A DNA stretch of 64,000 nt, taken from NCBI GenBank assembly GCA_900318245.1, contig ONJT01000012.1:89473-153472 (forward strand), in the 5' to 3' direction. Positions 9,727 through 18,766 of this stretch are shown here, piece after piece. Position 1 is the stretch's first letter, and the number at the start of each line of letters is the position of its first letter. The notes under the pieces were generated by a model that saw only the letters and a list, made by a program, of their open reading frames with translations, was not told the origin of the DNA and made no database searches. A program made the translations under genes and the position numbers. The stretch is from an uncultured Bacteroidales bacterium. GTDB taxonomy: Bacteria > Bacteroidota > Bacteroidia > Bacteroidales > Paludibacteraceae.

Positions 9727-10226
9727 TGGCAGACGATTTTAAGACATATCAACCCGGGTGGGAAAAGCAGAAAGAGCGCAAACATTATCATCACCATCAT
9801 CATCGCCGCGATGACCAATACACCAACAGTTGGGGCGGTTGGATGAAGATGAGGGATAAACAGGCGTATTACGGCTTGATGCTCATCGTGATAGCTGTGC
9901 TGGGCTTTGGTATATACATGATCGTCAAGATGTATATGGACGAATGGCGCGCTATGCCGCATGATGACCCGACGACGGAGCGAACGGTAGATGAGTTGCG
10001 CATCCATAAGGCCGATGAACGCGACGCGCTGCTGTATTCCGACAGCTTGTCGCAGGCCTATAAACTTGATTCGCTCAAGCGTAATGTCCAGATAGAGACG
10101 CGCCCAGTATATCGTCCGCCACGTAAGGAGGATACATGGTATATCACCCAGCGCGAGTGGAAGGATATATGGAAGAGATTGAAGATTTGGAAAATAAGCC
10201 AATCAAAAGACAAAGATAACGAATGA
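9726..10226 (+). CDS. Small single-pass membrane protein, His-rich N terminus
   Basis: 166 aa, not recognised. The cytoplasmic N terminus is charged and carries five consecutive histidines (residues about 21-25) among basic residues, which could bind metal. One hydrophobic helix spans about residues 49-70 and is followed by a charged C-terminal part. It overlaps ffh by one base and folD by four (ATGA), so it is translated with them. Position next to ffh hints at membrane protein biogenesis, but nothing in the sequence proves it. Confidence 0.7.
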   Translation: MADDFKTYQPGWEKQKERKHYHHHHHRRDDQYTNSWGGWMKMRDKQAYYGLMLIVIAVLGFGIYMIVKMYMDEWRAMPHDDPTTERTVDELRIHKADERDALLYSDSLSQAYKLDSLKRNVQIETRPVYRPPRKEDTWYITQREWKDIWKRLKIWKISQSKDKDNE

Positions 10227-11128
10227 TAATTGACGGTAAACAAATAGCACAAACGATTCGTGGCGAGTTGCGCGAACAGATAGCTGCTCTGCGAGCAGAA
10301 GGCAAGCGTGCGCCTAAGTTGGCGGTCGTTCTGGTGGGACATAACCCGGCTTCGGAGACCTATGTGGCCAATAAGCTGAAGGCTTGCGCTGAGGTAGGTA
10401 TCGAAGCGGAGAAAATCGCGTACGACGAGTATACCACCGAGCAGACACTGCTGAACGAGATCCACCGCCTTAATAATGACGATTCCATCGATGGTTTTAT
10501 TGTGCAACTGCCCCTTCCGGCGCATATTAATGAACTGACTATTCTCTCGGCAATCAACTATCGCAAGGATGTGGACGGTTTGACGCCGGAGAACGTGGGT
10601 CGCACGGTACAAGGCCTGCCGTCCATCGTGAGTGCGACGCCGCGTGGTATACGCGAGTTACTTGCGCGCTACGGTATTCCTACAGAAGGCAAACATGTCG
10701 TGGTGATTGGTCGCTCGAATATCGTCGGTAAACCGATCGCTATGCTGCTGATGCAGCGTCCTTACTTGTCTCTGCCGGGCATGAGTGCCGCTTCATTAGG
10801 TGATGCTACCGTTACGGTTTGTCACTCGAAGACCCAAGACCTCGCATCTATCTGCCGCACCGCCGATATCATCATTGTAGCGGCCGGATGTCCGAACTTA
10901 GTGACGGCCAGTATGGTAAAACCCGGTGCCACCGTCATTGACGTAGGTATTAACCGCATCGATGATCCTGCTTCTCCTCGCGGTTACCGATTGGTGGGAG
11001 ACGTGGATTTCGAGCACGTAGCACCTGTCGCAGGTTTCATCACCCCTGTGCCGGGCGGAGTAGGACCGATGACGATTGTCTCATTGATGCAAAATACGAT
11101 CCAAGCTTATCATGAATATACTCGATAA
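10223..11128 (+). CDS. folD: Bifunctional methylenetetrahydrofolate dehydrogenase/cyclohydrolase
   Basis: 301 aa. It interconverts 5,10-methylene-THF, methenyl-THF and 10-formyl-THF in one-carbon metabolism. The catalytic lysine region reads TYVANKLKACAEVGI. VIGRSNIVGKPIAMLL and the C-terminal TPVPGGVGPMTI are the two classical signatures. The start overlaps the upstream gene by four bases and the end overlaps prfA by 17, so the operon is strongly compacted. 10-formyl-THF is needed for formyl-Met-tRNA, which fits the translation-related neighbours. Confidence 0.96.
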   Translation: MIIDGKQIAQTIRGELREQIAALRAEGKRAPKLAVVLVGHNPASETYVANKLKACAEVGIEAEKIAYDEYTTEQTLLNEIHRLNNDDSIDGFIVQLPLPAHINELTILSAINYRKDVDGLTPENVGRTVQGLPSIVSATPRGIRELLARYGIPTEGKHVVVIGRSNIVGKPIAMLLMQRPYLSLPGMSAASLGDATVTVCHSKTQDLASICRTADIIIVAAGCPNLVTASMVKPGATVIDVGINRIDDPASPRGYRLVGDVDFEHVAPVAGFITPVPGGVGPMTIVSLMQNTIQAYHEYTR

Positions 11129-12212
11129 AATCGACGGTTTAGAGGCTAAGTTCCATGAGGTGAGTCTGTTAATTACCGACCCTTCTGTTATTGCCGATCA
11201 AGCCCGTTATGTGCGTCTGAACCGTGAATACCACGACCTGGAGCGCGTCTTGGAATGTGCACATCGCTATAAGAAAGCCGTGCAGAACCTGCAAGACGCC
11301 AAAGATTTGCTGTATAACGAGTCCGATGCGGATCTCAAGGAAATGGCGCGCGCCGAAGTGGAGGAGTTGGAACCGCAGATTCCCAAGTTGGAGGAAGAAC
11401 TCAAACTCCAGCTCTTACCGCAAGATCCCGAGGATGGCAAGAACGTCGTGATGGAGATTCGCGGCGGCACAGGCGGCGATGAAGCGGCGATCTTTGCCGG
11501 CGATCTCTTCCGTATGTACACCAAATATTTCGAACTCAAAGGCTTCAAATACTCCGTGTCATCCTTCAACGAAGGTGCGGCAGGTGGATACAAGGAGATT
11601 ATCTTCAACGTGACCGGTCAAAACGTCTATGGTACGCTCAAATACGAGAGCGGCGTGCACCGCGTGCAGCGCGTGCCGGTGACCGAGACGCAAGGCCGTG
11701 TACATACCTCTGCGGCCACCGTAGCGGTATTGCCGGAAGCCGATGAATTCGAGGTACATATCAACGAAGGCGAGATCAAATGGGAGACATTCCGTTCGGG
11801 TGGAGCAGGTGGTCAGAACGTGAACAAAGTGGAGTCTGGTGTACGGTTGCGCTATAACTGGAAAAATCCCAATACCGGTGAGGTACAAGAGATATTGATT
11901 GAGTGTACCGAGACACGCGACCAGCCGAAGAACAAAGAGCGCGCGCTGAGTCGTCTGCGTACGCAGATTTACGATAAGGAACACCAGAAATATATCGATG
12001 ACATTGCGGCGAGACGTAAGACGATGGTGTCCACGGGCGACCGCAGTGCCAAGATCCGTACCTATAACTATCCGCAGGGACGTATCACCGACCATCGTAT
12101 CGGCTATACGGTCTATAACCTCGCGGCTTTCATGGACGGCGACATTCAAGGTGTGATCGATGCACTGCAAGTAGCAGAGAACGCAGAACGACTTAAAGAA
12201 TCGGAACTATAA
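11112..12212 (+). CDS. prfA: Peptide chain release factor 1
   Basis: 366 aa class I release factor reading UAA and UAG. GGQ is seen in SGGAGGQNVNKVESG. The preceding VPVTETQGRVHTSAATVAV block is of the RF1 rather than RF2 type. The C-terminal NYPQGRITDHRIGYTVYNL also matches RF1. It overlaps folD by 17 bases and rsmE by one base. No separate methyltransferase prmC is next to it. Confidence 0.95.
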   Translation: MNILDKIDGLEAKFHEVSLLITDPSVIADQARYVRLNREYHDLERVLECAHRYKKAVQNLQDAKDLLYNESDADLKEMARAEVEELEPQIPKLEEELKLQLLPQDPEDGKNVVMEIRGGTGGDEAAIFAGDLFRMYTKYFELKGFKYSVSSFNEGAAGGYKEIIFNVTGQNVYGTLKYESGVHRVQRVPVTETQGRVHTSAATVAVLPEADEFEVHINEGEIKWETFRSGGAGGQNVNKVESGVRLRYNWKNPNTGEVQEILIECTETRDQPKNKERALSRLRTQIYDKEHQKYIDDIAARRKTMVSTGDRSAKIRTYNYPQGRITDHRIGYTVYNLAAFMDGDIQGVIDALQVAENAERLKESEL

Positions 12213-12916
12213 TGTATCTATTCTACGCCCCGGACATACAAACGACGCTGACGCTCCCCGAAGAGGAGAGTAATCATTGTGTGCAGGTGCTTCGTCGTTC
12301 GGCAGGCGATGCGGTACAAGTAACCGATGGAATGGGGAATCTTTATCACTGCGTGATAACAAACCCGCATCGCAAGCATTGTGAGGTGCGCATCGTACGA
12401 GTTGAGACCCCGGAAGCGCTGCACGAAGGATATGTACATATCGCGGTGGCGCCGACAAAAAACATCGATCGGCTGGAGTGGGCGATTGAGAAATGTGTGG
12501 AGATCGGTGTGGACGAGATTTCCTTGATTCTTTGCGAGCACTCGGAGCGTAAAACCGTGAATTTCGACCGCTTGCAGAAGATTCTTGTCTCTGCCGCCAA
12601 ACAGTCCTTGAAAACTAAGTTTCCGAAACTCAATCCGCTGGTGAAGATGACAGACTTGCAAGCGGACGGGGATCTGTTTATCGCGCATTGCATCGAAGGC
12701 TACAAGGCGACGGACCATAAATTCGCGTTGAAATCGAAGATAATACGCGGTCATAAGACTACCGTGCTCATTGGTGCAGAAGGCGATTTCTCACCGGAGG
12801 AAGTGGAGTGGGCTTTGGCGCAAGGCTATCAACCGGTTAGTCTGGGAGCCGCCCGTCTGCGTACGGAAACAGCAGCAGTGGTTGCTTGTCATACCGCAGT
12901 GCTCATTAATGAGTGA
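12212..12916 (+). CDS. rsmE: 16S rRNA (uracil(1498)-N3)-methyltransferase
   Basis: 234 aa SPOUT-class enzyme. An N-terminal PUA-like domain (residues 1 to about 70, with HCVQVLRRSAGDAVQV) precedes the knotted methyltransferase domain. That domain has EKCVEIGVDEISL, IGAEGDFSPEE and the SAM-binding SLGAARLRTETAA. The family modifies U1498 near the decoding site. It overlaps the end of prfA by one base. Confidence 0.94.
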   Translation: MYLFYAPDIQTTLTLPEEESNHCVQVLRRSAGDAVQVTDGMGNLYHCVITNPHRKHCEVRIVRVETPEALHEGYVHIAVAPTKNIDRLEWAIEKCVEIGVDEISLILCEHSERKTVNFDRLQKILVSAAKQSLKTKFPKLNPLVKMTDLQADGDLFIAHCIEGYKATDHKFALKSKIIRGHKTTVLIGAEGDFSPEEVEWALAQGYQPVSLGAARLRTETAAVVACHTAVLINE

Positions 12917-12936
12917 GAGAGTTAGTGAATTAGCAC

Positions 12937-13536
12937 ATGAGTTGGGATGCGAACATATTGCTTTGGATCAACGGTCATCACACGGCATGGTTGGATGATG
13001 TGATGTGGTTGGTGAGTAGTCTCAAGACCTGGCTTCCGCTCTATATATTGCTGATAGCTGCTATCATAGCGCGCTTCCGCAACTGGCGAATCATACTACT
13101 GGTCTTATTGGGATTCGGGATTGCCGTTGGACTAAGCGATTTTATCGCTTCCGGAGTGCTCAAACCCATGGTGGCGCGCTTACGTCCTACGCATGAGCCG
13201 GCACTCGACCCGCTGCACTTGGTTCGGAACTACGTGGGCGGAAAGTATGGTTTTTGCAGCTCTCACGCCGCCAATAGTATGGCTTGTGCATTGCTATTCA
13301 GCCTTATATGGCGAAAAAAAATAGTCACCGCAAGTCTGATGACCTGGGTGGCTATTATGTGCTATAGTCGGATGTATGTCGGGGCACATTACCCCACGGA
13401 TATCATAGCTGGTCTGATAGTTGGTGCTCTTCTCGCAGCGTTGGTTTATTGGGGGCTTCACCGCTGGGTGTTGCCTTCTGTTGAACCACATTCGCCCCGC
13501 GAGGACGGCGCGGTTGCTCCACCGGGTGATTCATAA
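12937..13536 (+). CDS. PAP2-family membrane phosphatase
   Basis: 199 aa with about six hydrophobic segments. The three PAP2 signatures are present: KPMVARLRP, CSSHAANSM (in place of PSGH) and SRMYVGAHYPTD. Such proteins dephosphorylate undecaprenyl pyrophosphate, lipid A or phosphatidylglycerophosphate at the periplasmic face. The sequence does not tell which. A proline-rich tail after the last helix is encoded in a 134-base convergent overlap with the next gene. The gap after rsmE (20 bases) contains GTGA/GAATTAG-type mini-repeats. Confidence 0.88.
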   Translation: MSWDANILLWINGHHTAWLDDVMWLVSSLKTWLPLYILLIAAIIARFRNWRIILLVLLGFGIAVGLSDFIASGVLKPMVARLRPTHEPALDPLHLVRNYVGGKYGFCSSHAANSMACALLFSLIWRKKIVTASLMTWVAIMCYSRMYVGAHYPTDIIAGLIVGALLAALVYWGLHRWVLPSVEPHSPREDGAVAPPGDS

Positions 13537-13834
13537 ATCGCTCGAATTCATCGGGAGTAAGGAGCTGCTTGAGCTCATTGTAAATCGATTGCATGCGCTC
13601 CATGTTCTCCGCACGCGTCAGACCTTTTTGACGAATCCGCGCGTACTTGAGGTGCATTCGATAAATGGTATCGATACGAACGGAATCTTTAATTCCCAAC
13701 TCGCGCACCAAGCGCTCAGTTTGCTTAGAAGCCTCCTCCTCCGGTGTACGTTGAGGACGAACGTTTTGCTCCTGAGCCAATAACATACCTGCTACCAAGG
13801 TAGCACATACAATAGAAAATAGTTTTTTTAACAT
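13403..13834 (-). CDS. Secreted Spy/LTXXQ-like (DUF4890-like) protein
   Basis: 143 aa. A signal peptide (residues 1-20, cleaved after MLLAQ or nearby) precedes a helical region with LLTPDEFERFMNH. That resembles the L-T-x-x-Q/E-F motif of Spy/CpxP-type periplasmic chaperone-like proteins and the Bacteroidota DUF4890 group. The tail from about residue 103 is proline and glutamine-rich, and this is the part antisense to the PAP2 gene. Function inferred from likeness only. Confidence 0.6.
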   Translation of the reverse strand: MLKKLFSIVCATLVAGMLLAQEQNVRPQRTPEEEASKQTERLVRELGIKDSVRIDTIYRMHLKYARIRQKGLTRAENMERMQSIYNELKQLLTPDEFERFMNHPVEQPRRPRGANVVQQKATPSGEAPNKPTLREEHQLSDQL

Positions 13835-13888
13835 TATTCAGAGTGTTCTGATTATTCGGATTAAACTGAGAATTATACAACAAAAATC

Positions 13889-15121
13889 ATGCCGTTTTCG
13901 CCCGAAATAGCACTTGCAATGCGACTTTATTTCTCAGAAGAGGGGAAAAAGCGTCATTCTCGCCCTGCTGTGCGTGTTGCACTGGCCGGAATCATCGTAG
14001 GTGTAGCGGTGATGATATTGACGATTTGCATCGTAGTGGGCTTCAAACAGACGGTTACACAGAAAATCGCAGGTTTTGGAGCGCATATCCAGTTAGTGTC
14101 GTTCGATAATAACAATACTTATGACTTGCAGCCGATAGAAGTATCCGATTCGTTGCTGGCGGCGCTCGGGAACTTTGAGCACGTGACCTCTGCGGCGCCG
14201 TTTATCACGAAACCCGGTATGCTCAAGACCGATGCGGATTTTCATGGTATTGTGCTGAAAGGAACGGATTACTGGGATTTCTTTAGCAGGAATATTGTGG
14301 AGGGTGCTTTGCCGGCAGCCCCGCAAGAGGTGTTGGTGTCCCGAAAAGTGGCGCAGACGATGCAGATCGCTGTAGGTGATGCGGTCAACGCATATTTCGT
14401 GGATGAGATTGATGTCCGTGCACGCCGTTTTCGCGTGACCGGTATTTATGATACGGGATTTGATCAGTTTGATGACCTGTTTGTTTTGGCGCCTTTAGAG
14501 ACCGCACAACGGCTGCAAGGGTGGGAGGAAAATACCTATTCCGGCGTGGAGATTTTAATCGATGAAATCGGTGTCCTGGACGAGGTTGCAGATAATATCT
14601 ATTTTGCGACAATCCGGGTTATGGATGAAGACGGCTATCACGTCTATTACGTACAGACACTCCAAGAACAGAACCCCGCTATCTTTGCTTGGTTAGACTT
14701 GCTGGATATGAATGTAGTGGTGATTATTGTACTGATGCTTCTGGTAGCCGGTTTTAACATTGTCTCGGGACTTATCATTTTGATTCTGGATGGTATCACA
14801 CTGATAGGAACGCTGAAAGCGTTAGGAGCAGACAACCACTTCGTGCGCCGCATATTCTTGACGCAAGCAGCTATGCTGATAGGAAAGGGCGTAGTATGGG
14901 GAAATATCGTCGGTTTGGGTTTGGCGGCGTTACAGTATTTCGCGCACCTGATTCCGCTTGATGCAACTACCTATTACGTGGAGTATGTACCGATTTCGTT
15001 TGCGTGGGGATGGCTCATTCTTCTGAATATTGTAACTATAGCTATCTCGCTGATCATCTTGCTGTTACCATCGATGATTATTACTAAGATAAGCCCCGCC
15101 AAAGTGATGCATTTTGAGTGA
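13889..15121 (+). CDS. LolC/LolE-like ABC transporter permease
   Basis: 410 aa FtsX-type permease. One N-terminal helix (about residues 25-52) is followed by a large periplasmic domain (about 53-270) and three helices at the C terminus, the LolC/E arrangement. LolCDE releases lipoproteins from the inner membrane to LolA. The phrase LIILILDGITLIGTLKALGA is the cytoplasmic coupling segment seen in this family. No LolD ATPase lies nearby, so its partner must be encoded elsewhere. Confidence 0.88.
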   Translation: MPFSPEIALAMRLYFSEEGKKRHSRPAVRVALAGIIVGVAVMILTICIVVGFKQTVTQKIAGFGAHIQLVSFDNNNTYDLQPIEVSDSLLAALGNFEHVTSAAPFITKPGMLKTDADFHGIVLKGTDYWDFFSRNIVEGALPAAPQEVLVSRKVAQTMQIAVGDAVNAYFVDEIDVRARRFRVTGIYDTGFDQFDDLFVLAPLETAQRLQGWEENTYSGVEILIDEIGVLDEVADNIYFATIRVMDEDGYHVYYVQTLQEQNPAIFAWLDLLDMNVVVIIVLMLLVAGFNIVSGLIILILDGITLIGTLKALGADNHFVRRIFLTQAAMLIGKGVVWGNIVGLGLAALQYFAHLIPLDATTYYVEYVPISFAWGWLILLNIVTIAISLIILLLPSMIITKISPAKVMHFE

Positions 15122-15122
15122 T

Positions 15123-15977
15123 ATGAAGTTGCAAACGATTGTAGATATTCAGCCAAGCGCATGGAAGATAGGCTACGGGGATAAGATTCTTCTCGTAGGT
15201 TCTTGTTTTGCCGATTCCATCGGACAAATGATGGCGCAGCGAGGACTACATGTGACCTGCAATCCGTTCGGAACACTCTATAACCCCGTTTCTATTGTGC
15301 AGGCCTTGCAGATGACCGACATTCCACCTTTGGTGGAGCATGAGGGCTTGTGGCACTCGATGGCGCATCATGGTTCATTTTCCCGTGCTACGAAAGAGGA
15401 GACCCGTGAGGCGGTAGCTCAATCGATTGAAACCATGCAGCACACTCTCAAAGAGGCAAATGTGGTTATTGTGACGTTTGGCACGGCGTGGGTGTATGAG
15501 ATGAAAGATCCCGCATGGCTAACCGGCTCCGGAGCCTCTCCGGTAGTGGGGAATTGCCATAAATTGCCGGCGGAGCAGTTTGCTCGCAGACGGCTTTCTG
15601 TCGATGAAATCGAGGTTTTGTGGCGCCCGCTTATAGCCAAATATCCCGATAAACACTGGCTATTTACCGTCTCGCCGATTCGGCATATCAAGGACGGCTT
15701 GCATGAGAATCAACTCAGCAAAGCGACCTTATTACAAGCCGTAGAAGACCTTAGAACTCAGTTGTCAGCCATCAGTTATTTCCCGTCCTATGAAATCATG
15801 CTGGACGAGTTGCGGGACTATCGGTTCTATGCGGAAGACCTGGTGCACCCTTCGCCCGTAGCGATTCAGTATATCTGGGAGCGGTTTGCCGAGAATTATT
15901 GTACGTCGCAGACGCGAAACGAGATGCAAATACAGCTCAAACAGTGGAAATTTGAGCATCATATTCCGCTGCATTAG
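15123..15977 (+). CDS. GSCFA-domain protein
   Basis: 284 aa. The family-defining GSCFADSIG motif is near the N terminus and is followed by NPFGTLYNP. FGTAWVY and the histidine in DLVHPS lie further on. GSCFA proteins belong to the SGNH/GDSL hydrolase fold. The biological substrate is not established. The TTG at 15114 would overlap the permease stop, but the ATG at 15123 directly after that stop is preferred. Expression is probably coupled to the permease gene. Confidence 0.88.
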   Translation: MKLQTIVDIQPSAWKIGYGDKILLVGSCFADSIGQMMAQRGLHVTCNPFGTLYNPVSIVQALQMTDIPPLVEHEGLWHSMAHHGSFSRATKEETREAVAQSIETMQHTLKEANVVIVTFGTAWVYEMKDPAWLTGSGASPVVGNCHKLPAEQFARRRLSVDEIEVLWRPLIAKYPDKHWLFTVSPIRHIKDGLHENQLSKATLLQAVEDLRTQLSAISYFPSYEIMLDELRDYRFYAEDLVHPSPVAIQYIWERFAENYCTSQTRNEMQIQLKQWKFEHHIPLH

Positions 15978-16020
15978 ACCAGCCAATTCAAATTATTTTC
16001 GAAAAAAATGACGTGCGCGC

Positions 16021-16051
16021 TTGCGTATGTTATTTTTTTTATGTATCTTTG
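16021..16051 (+). promoter_or_regulatory. Promoter of the EF-G-like gene
   Basis: TTG at 16021-16023, 20 bases, TATCTTTG at 16044-16051, about 44 bases before the predicted start of transcripted codons at 16102. It probably also serves the propionate operon downstream, since no further consensus box is visible before mce. Confidence 0.85.
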
Positions 16052-16101
16052 CAGCGTTTTTGCAAACTTGACTTTACAAAATCTTAAATACTAACACAAT
16101 T

Positions 16102-18258
16102 ATGGCTAAAGTTTATCAAGCAAATGAGATCAAGAATGTCGCTATGCTTGGCGGCAGTGGATCCGGTAAAACGACTTTGATGGAGTCAATGTTGTTCGAG
16201 TGCGGGGTGATTAAGCGCCGCGGTTCTATTGAGGCACAATCTACGGTATGCGACTATTTTCCGGTAGAGAAGGAGTATGGCTATTCGGTTTTCTCGACCG
16301 TCTGCAATGTAGAATTCGAGGGTAAGAAACTGAATATCATTGATTGCGCAGGTTCTGATGACTTCTGCGGCGGTACGGTAGCAGCGCTCCAGATGTGCGG
16401 CTCGGCACTTATCGTCCTCAGCGCAAATGGCGGAGTAGAGGTTGGTACCCAGAATAACTTCCGTCTCGTAGAGAACGCTAAGAAACCGTTGGCATTCGTA
16501 ATCAACAAGTGCGATCATCCGGACGCAGACTTCGAGCGCACGTTCAACCAGTTGAAGGATAACTTTGGCAATAAGTGTACGCTTATCCAATTCCCGGTAA
16601 ACGCAGGTGCAGGCTTCAACGCTGTTATCGACGTGCTGAAAGGCAAGATGCTCGTTTGGAAACCCGAAGGCGGTGCTCCTGAATTGAAGGACATCCCTGC
16701 AGAGTATGTAGATAAGGTAGAAGAGATGCGTTCGCAACTGAGCGAGGCTGCTGCCGAGGCAGATGAGACGCTGCTCGATAAGTTCCTGGGCGAAGGCCTT
16801 ACTGACGAAGAGATCATGCAGGGTCTGAAATCCGTTTATGCAGACGGTTCGATGTATCCGGTTCTATGCTGCTCGGGTGCGAAAGATATGGGTGTTCGTC
16901 GTCTGATGGACTTCCTCAACGGTATGGCTCCGAGTCCTGCTCAGTTCAGTTATCCGACCGTGGACGGCAAGAAAGTAAGCCCGGATGCGAAGGCTCCGAC
17001 CAGCCTCTATGTCTTCAAGACTTCCGTAGAGCCGCATATCGGTGAGGTGAACTACTTCCGTGTAATGCAGGGTACGGTACATAACGGCGATGACCTCGAG
17101 AATATCGAGCGTGGTTCGAAGGAACGTATCTCGCAGTTGTACAGCGTAGCCGGTTCGATCCGTGTTCCGGTAGATGAGTTGGCCGCAGGTGATATCGGTG
17201 CTACCGTAAAACTGAAAGATACACGTACTGGCAATACATTGAATGTCAAGGGCTGCGATTTGCAATATGTGCCGATCAGTTATCCGCAACCGCGCTACCG
17301 CCGCGCTATCAAGCCGGTAACGGAAAGTGATGCCGAGAAACTGGCTGCACTGCTAACCCGCATGCACGAGGAGGACCCGACATGGGTGGTTGAGCAGAGT
17401 AAAGAGTTGAAGCAGATGATCGTTTCCGGGCAGGGTGAGTTCCACCTTCGTACCCTCAAATGGCGTCTGGAGAACAACGATAAGATGCCGATTGAGTTCC
17501 TCGAGCCGAAGATTCCGTATCGTGAGACTATCACCAAGGCCGCTCGTGCCGACTATCGTCATAAGAAACAATCCGGTGGAGCAGGCCAGTTCGGTGAGGT
17601 ACACCTGATTGTTGAGCCGTATGAGGAGGGTATGCCGGTTAAGGAGACCTACAAGTTCGGCAACCAGGAGTACAAGATTTCCGTCAAAGACCAGCAAGAG
17701 ATTAACCTTGAGTGGGGTGGTAAGTTGATTATCATCAACTCGATTGTCGGTGGTGCTATCGATGCACGCTTCATCCCGGCTATCGTAAAGGGTATCATGG
17801 ATCGTATGGAGCAAGGACCGCTCACCGGTTCTTACGCTCGTGACGTGCGTGTGATCATCTACGATGGTAAGATGCACCCGGTTGATTCGAACGAAATCTC
17901 CTTCCGCCTGGCAGGCCGTAATGCGTTCGCACAGGCCTTCAAAGAGGCAAATCCGAAGGTGCTCGAGCCGGTTTATGACCTCGAGGTGTTCGTTCCGTCG
18001 GAGATCATGGGTGATGTCATGTCCGATATCAACGGCCGCCGTGGTATGGTAATGGGTATGGAGACCGAGAAGAGCTTTACACGCCTCAAAGCCCAAGTAC
18101 CTTTGAAAGAACTATCGAGCTATTCGACTACACTGTCGTCGCTGACCGGTGGCCGCGCTACCTTCACGATGGCATTCAACAGTTATCAACTCGTTCCGGC
18201 AGACGTACAGGAGAAGCTGCTTGCTGCTTATGCCGCTACGCAGACGGATGAAGATTAA
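16102..18258 (+). CDS. EF-G paralogue lacking the catalytic histidine (EF-G2 type)
   Basis: 718 aa, full five-domain EF-G layout. The P-loop GGSGSGKT (residues 17-24) and NKCD (135-138) are kept, so GTP binding is plausible. The G3 motif, DTPGH in true EF-G, reads DCAGS at residues 81-85. Ser85 replaces the histidine that activates water. Switch I is also altered (YGYS in place of RGIT). Bacteroides thetaiotaomicron has a second EF-G (EF-G2) reported to drive translocation without GTP hydrolysis and to matter for gut colonisation. By motif loss this gene is its likely counterpart. The canonical fusA must lie elsewhere. Confidence 0.88.
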   Translation: MAKVYQANEIKNVAMLGGSGSGKTTLMESMLFECGVIKRRGSIEAQSTVCDYFPVEKEYGYSVFSTVCNVEFEGKKLNIIDCAGSDDFCGGTVAALQMCGSALIVLSANGGVEVGTQNNFRLVENAKKPLAFVINKCDHPDADFERTFNQLKDNFGNKCTLIQFPVNAGAGFNAVIDVLKGKMLVWKPEGGAPELKDIPAEYVDKVEEMRSQLSEAAAEADETLLDKFLGEGLTDEEIMQGLKSVYADGSMYPVLCCSGAKDMGVRRLMDFLNGMAPSPAQFSYPTVDGKKVSPDAKAPTSLYVFKTSVEPHIGEVNYFRVMQGTVHNGDDLENIERGSKERISQLYSVAGSIRVPVDELAAGDIGATVKLKDTRTGNTLNVKGCDLQYVPISYPQPRYRRAIKPVTESDAEKLAALLTRMHEEDPTWVVEQSKELKQMIVSGQGEFHLRTLKWRLENNDKMPIEFLEPKIPYRETITKAARADYRHKKQSGGAGQFGEVHLIVEPYEEGMPVKETYKFGNQEYKISVKDQQEINLEWGGKLIIINSIVGGAIDARFIPAIVKGIMDRMEQGPLTGSYARDVRVIIYDGKMHPVDSNEISFRLAGRNAFAQAFKEANPKVLEPVYDLEVFVPSEIMGDVMSDINGRRGMVMGMETEKSFTRLKAQVPLKELSSYSTTLSSLTGGRATFTMAFNSYQLVPADVQEKLLAAYAATQTDED

Positions 18259-18292
18259 TATGCAATTATCATTCTGAATTTTAATTAATTAT

Positions 18293-18706
18293 ATGAAACC
18301 TACACACATTGAACATCTGGGCATTGCAGTCACCTCTATTGAGGAGGCTGCGCCCTTTTTTGAGTTCCTCACCGGTAACAAATGTTACAGCATTGAGGAA
18401 GTAGCTGACCAAAAAGTACGCACTGCCTTCTTTAAGGTAGGTGAGGTGAAAATTGAACTTCTTGAGCCGACGAGCCCTGAGTCCACAATCGCCAAGTTCA
18501 TCGAGAAGAACGGTGGCCGCGGCGGTGTACACCACGTTGCTTTCAACGTAGAGAACGTAGCAGAGGCGCTCGCAGAATGCGAGGCAGCAGGTATTCAACT
18601 CATCGACAAAGCGCCGCGCAAAGGTGCGGAGAACCTGATGATTGCTTTCCTGCACCCGAAGAGCACCAAAGGCGTTTTGACAGAGCTCTGCCAACAGCCG
18701 AAATAA
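18293..18706 (+). CDS. mce: Methylmalonyl-CoA epimerase
   Basis: 137 aa vicinal-oxygen-chelate enzyme. The N-terminal THIEHLGIAVTSIEEA and the central GGRGGVHHVAFNV supply the metal-binding His and Glu residues of the family. It converts (R)- and (S)-methylmalonyl-CoA, linking methylmalonyl-CoA mutase to the decarboxylase encoded directly downstream. It is the first gene of the propionate module. Confidence 0.94.
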   Translation: MKPTHIEHLGIAVTSIEEAAPFFEFLTGNKCYSIEEVADQKVRTAFFKVGEVKIELLEPTSPESTIAKFIEKNGGRGGVHHVAFNVENVAEALAECEAAGIQLIDKAPRKGAENLMIAFLHPKSTKGVLTELCQQPK

Positions 18707-18734
18707 ATGACCAAATTGTAAATGACAAAATAGT

Positions 18735-18766
18735 AAATGTCTTTATGGATAAATGTCTTTATGGAT
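18735..18766 (+). repeat. Duplicated translation start region of mmdA
   Basis: A 16-base unit (AAATGTCTTTATGGAT) occurs twice head to tail at 18735-18750 and 18751-18766. The second copy supplies the mmdA ATG at 18761. The first carries an identical but out-of-frame ATG 16 bases earlier. The preceding bases 18707-18734 contain looser AAATGAC/AAATAG repeats. Confidence 0.75.

Noticed and set aside
18737-18760. Upstream start for mmdA
   Set aside because: The added residues are encoded by the duplicated repeat and do not resemble the family.
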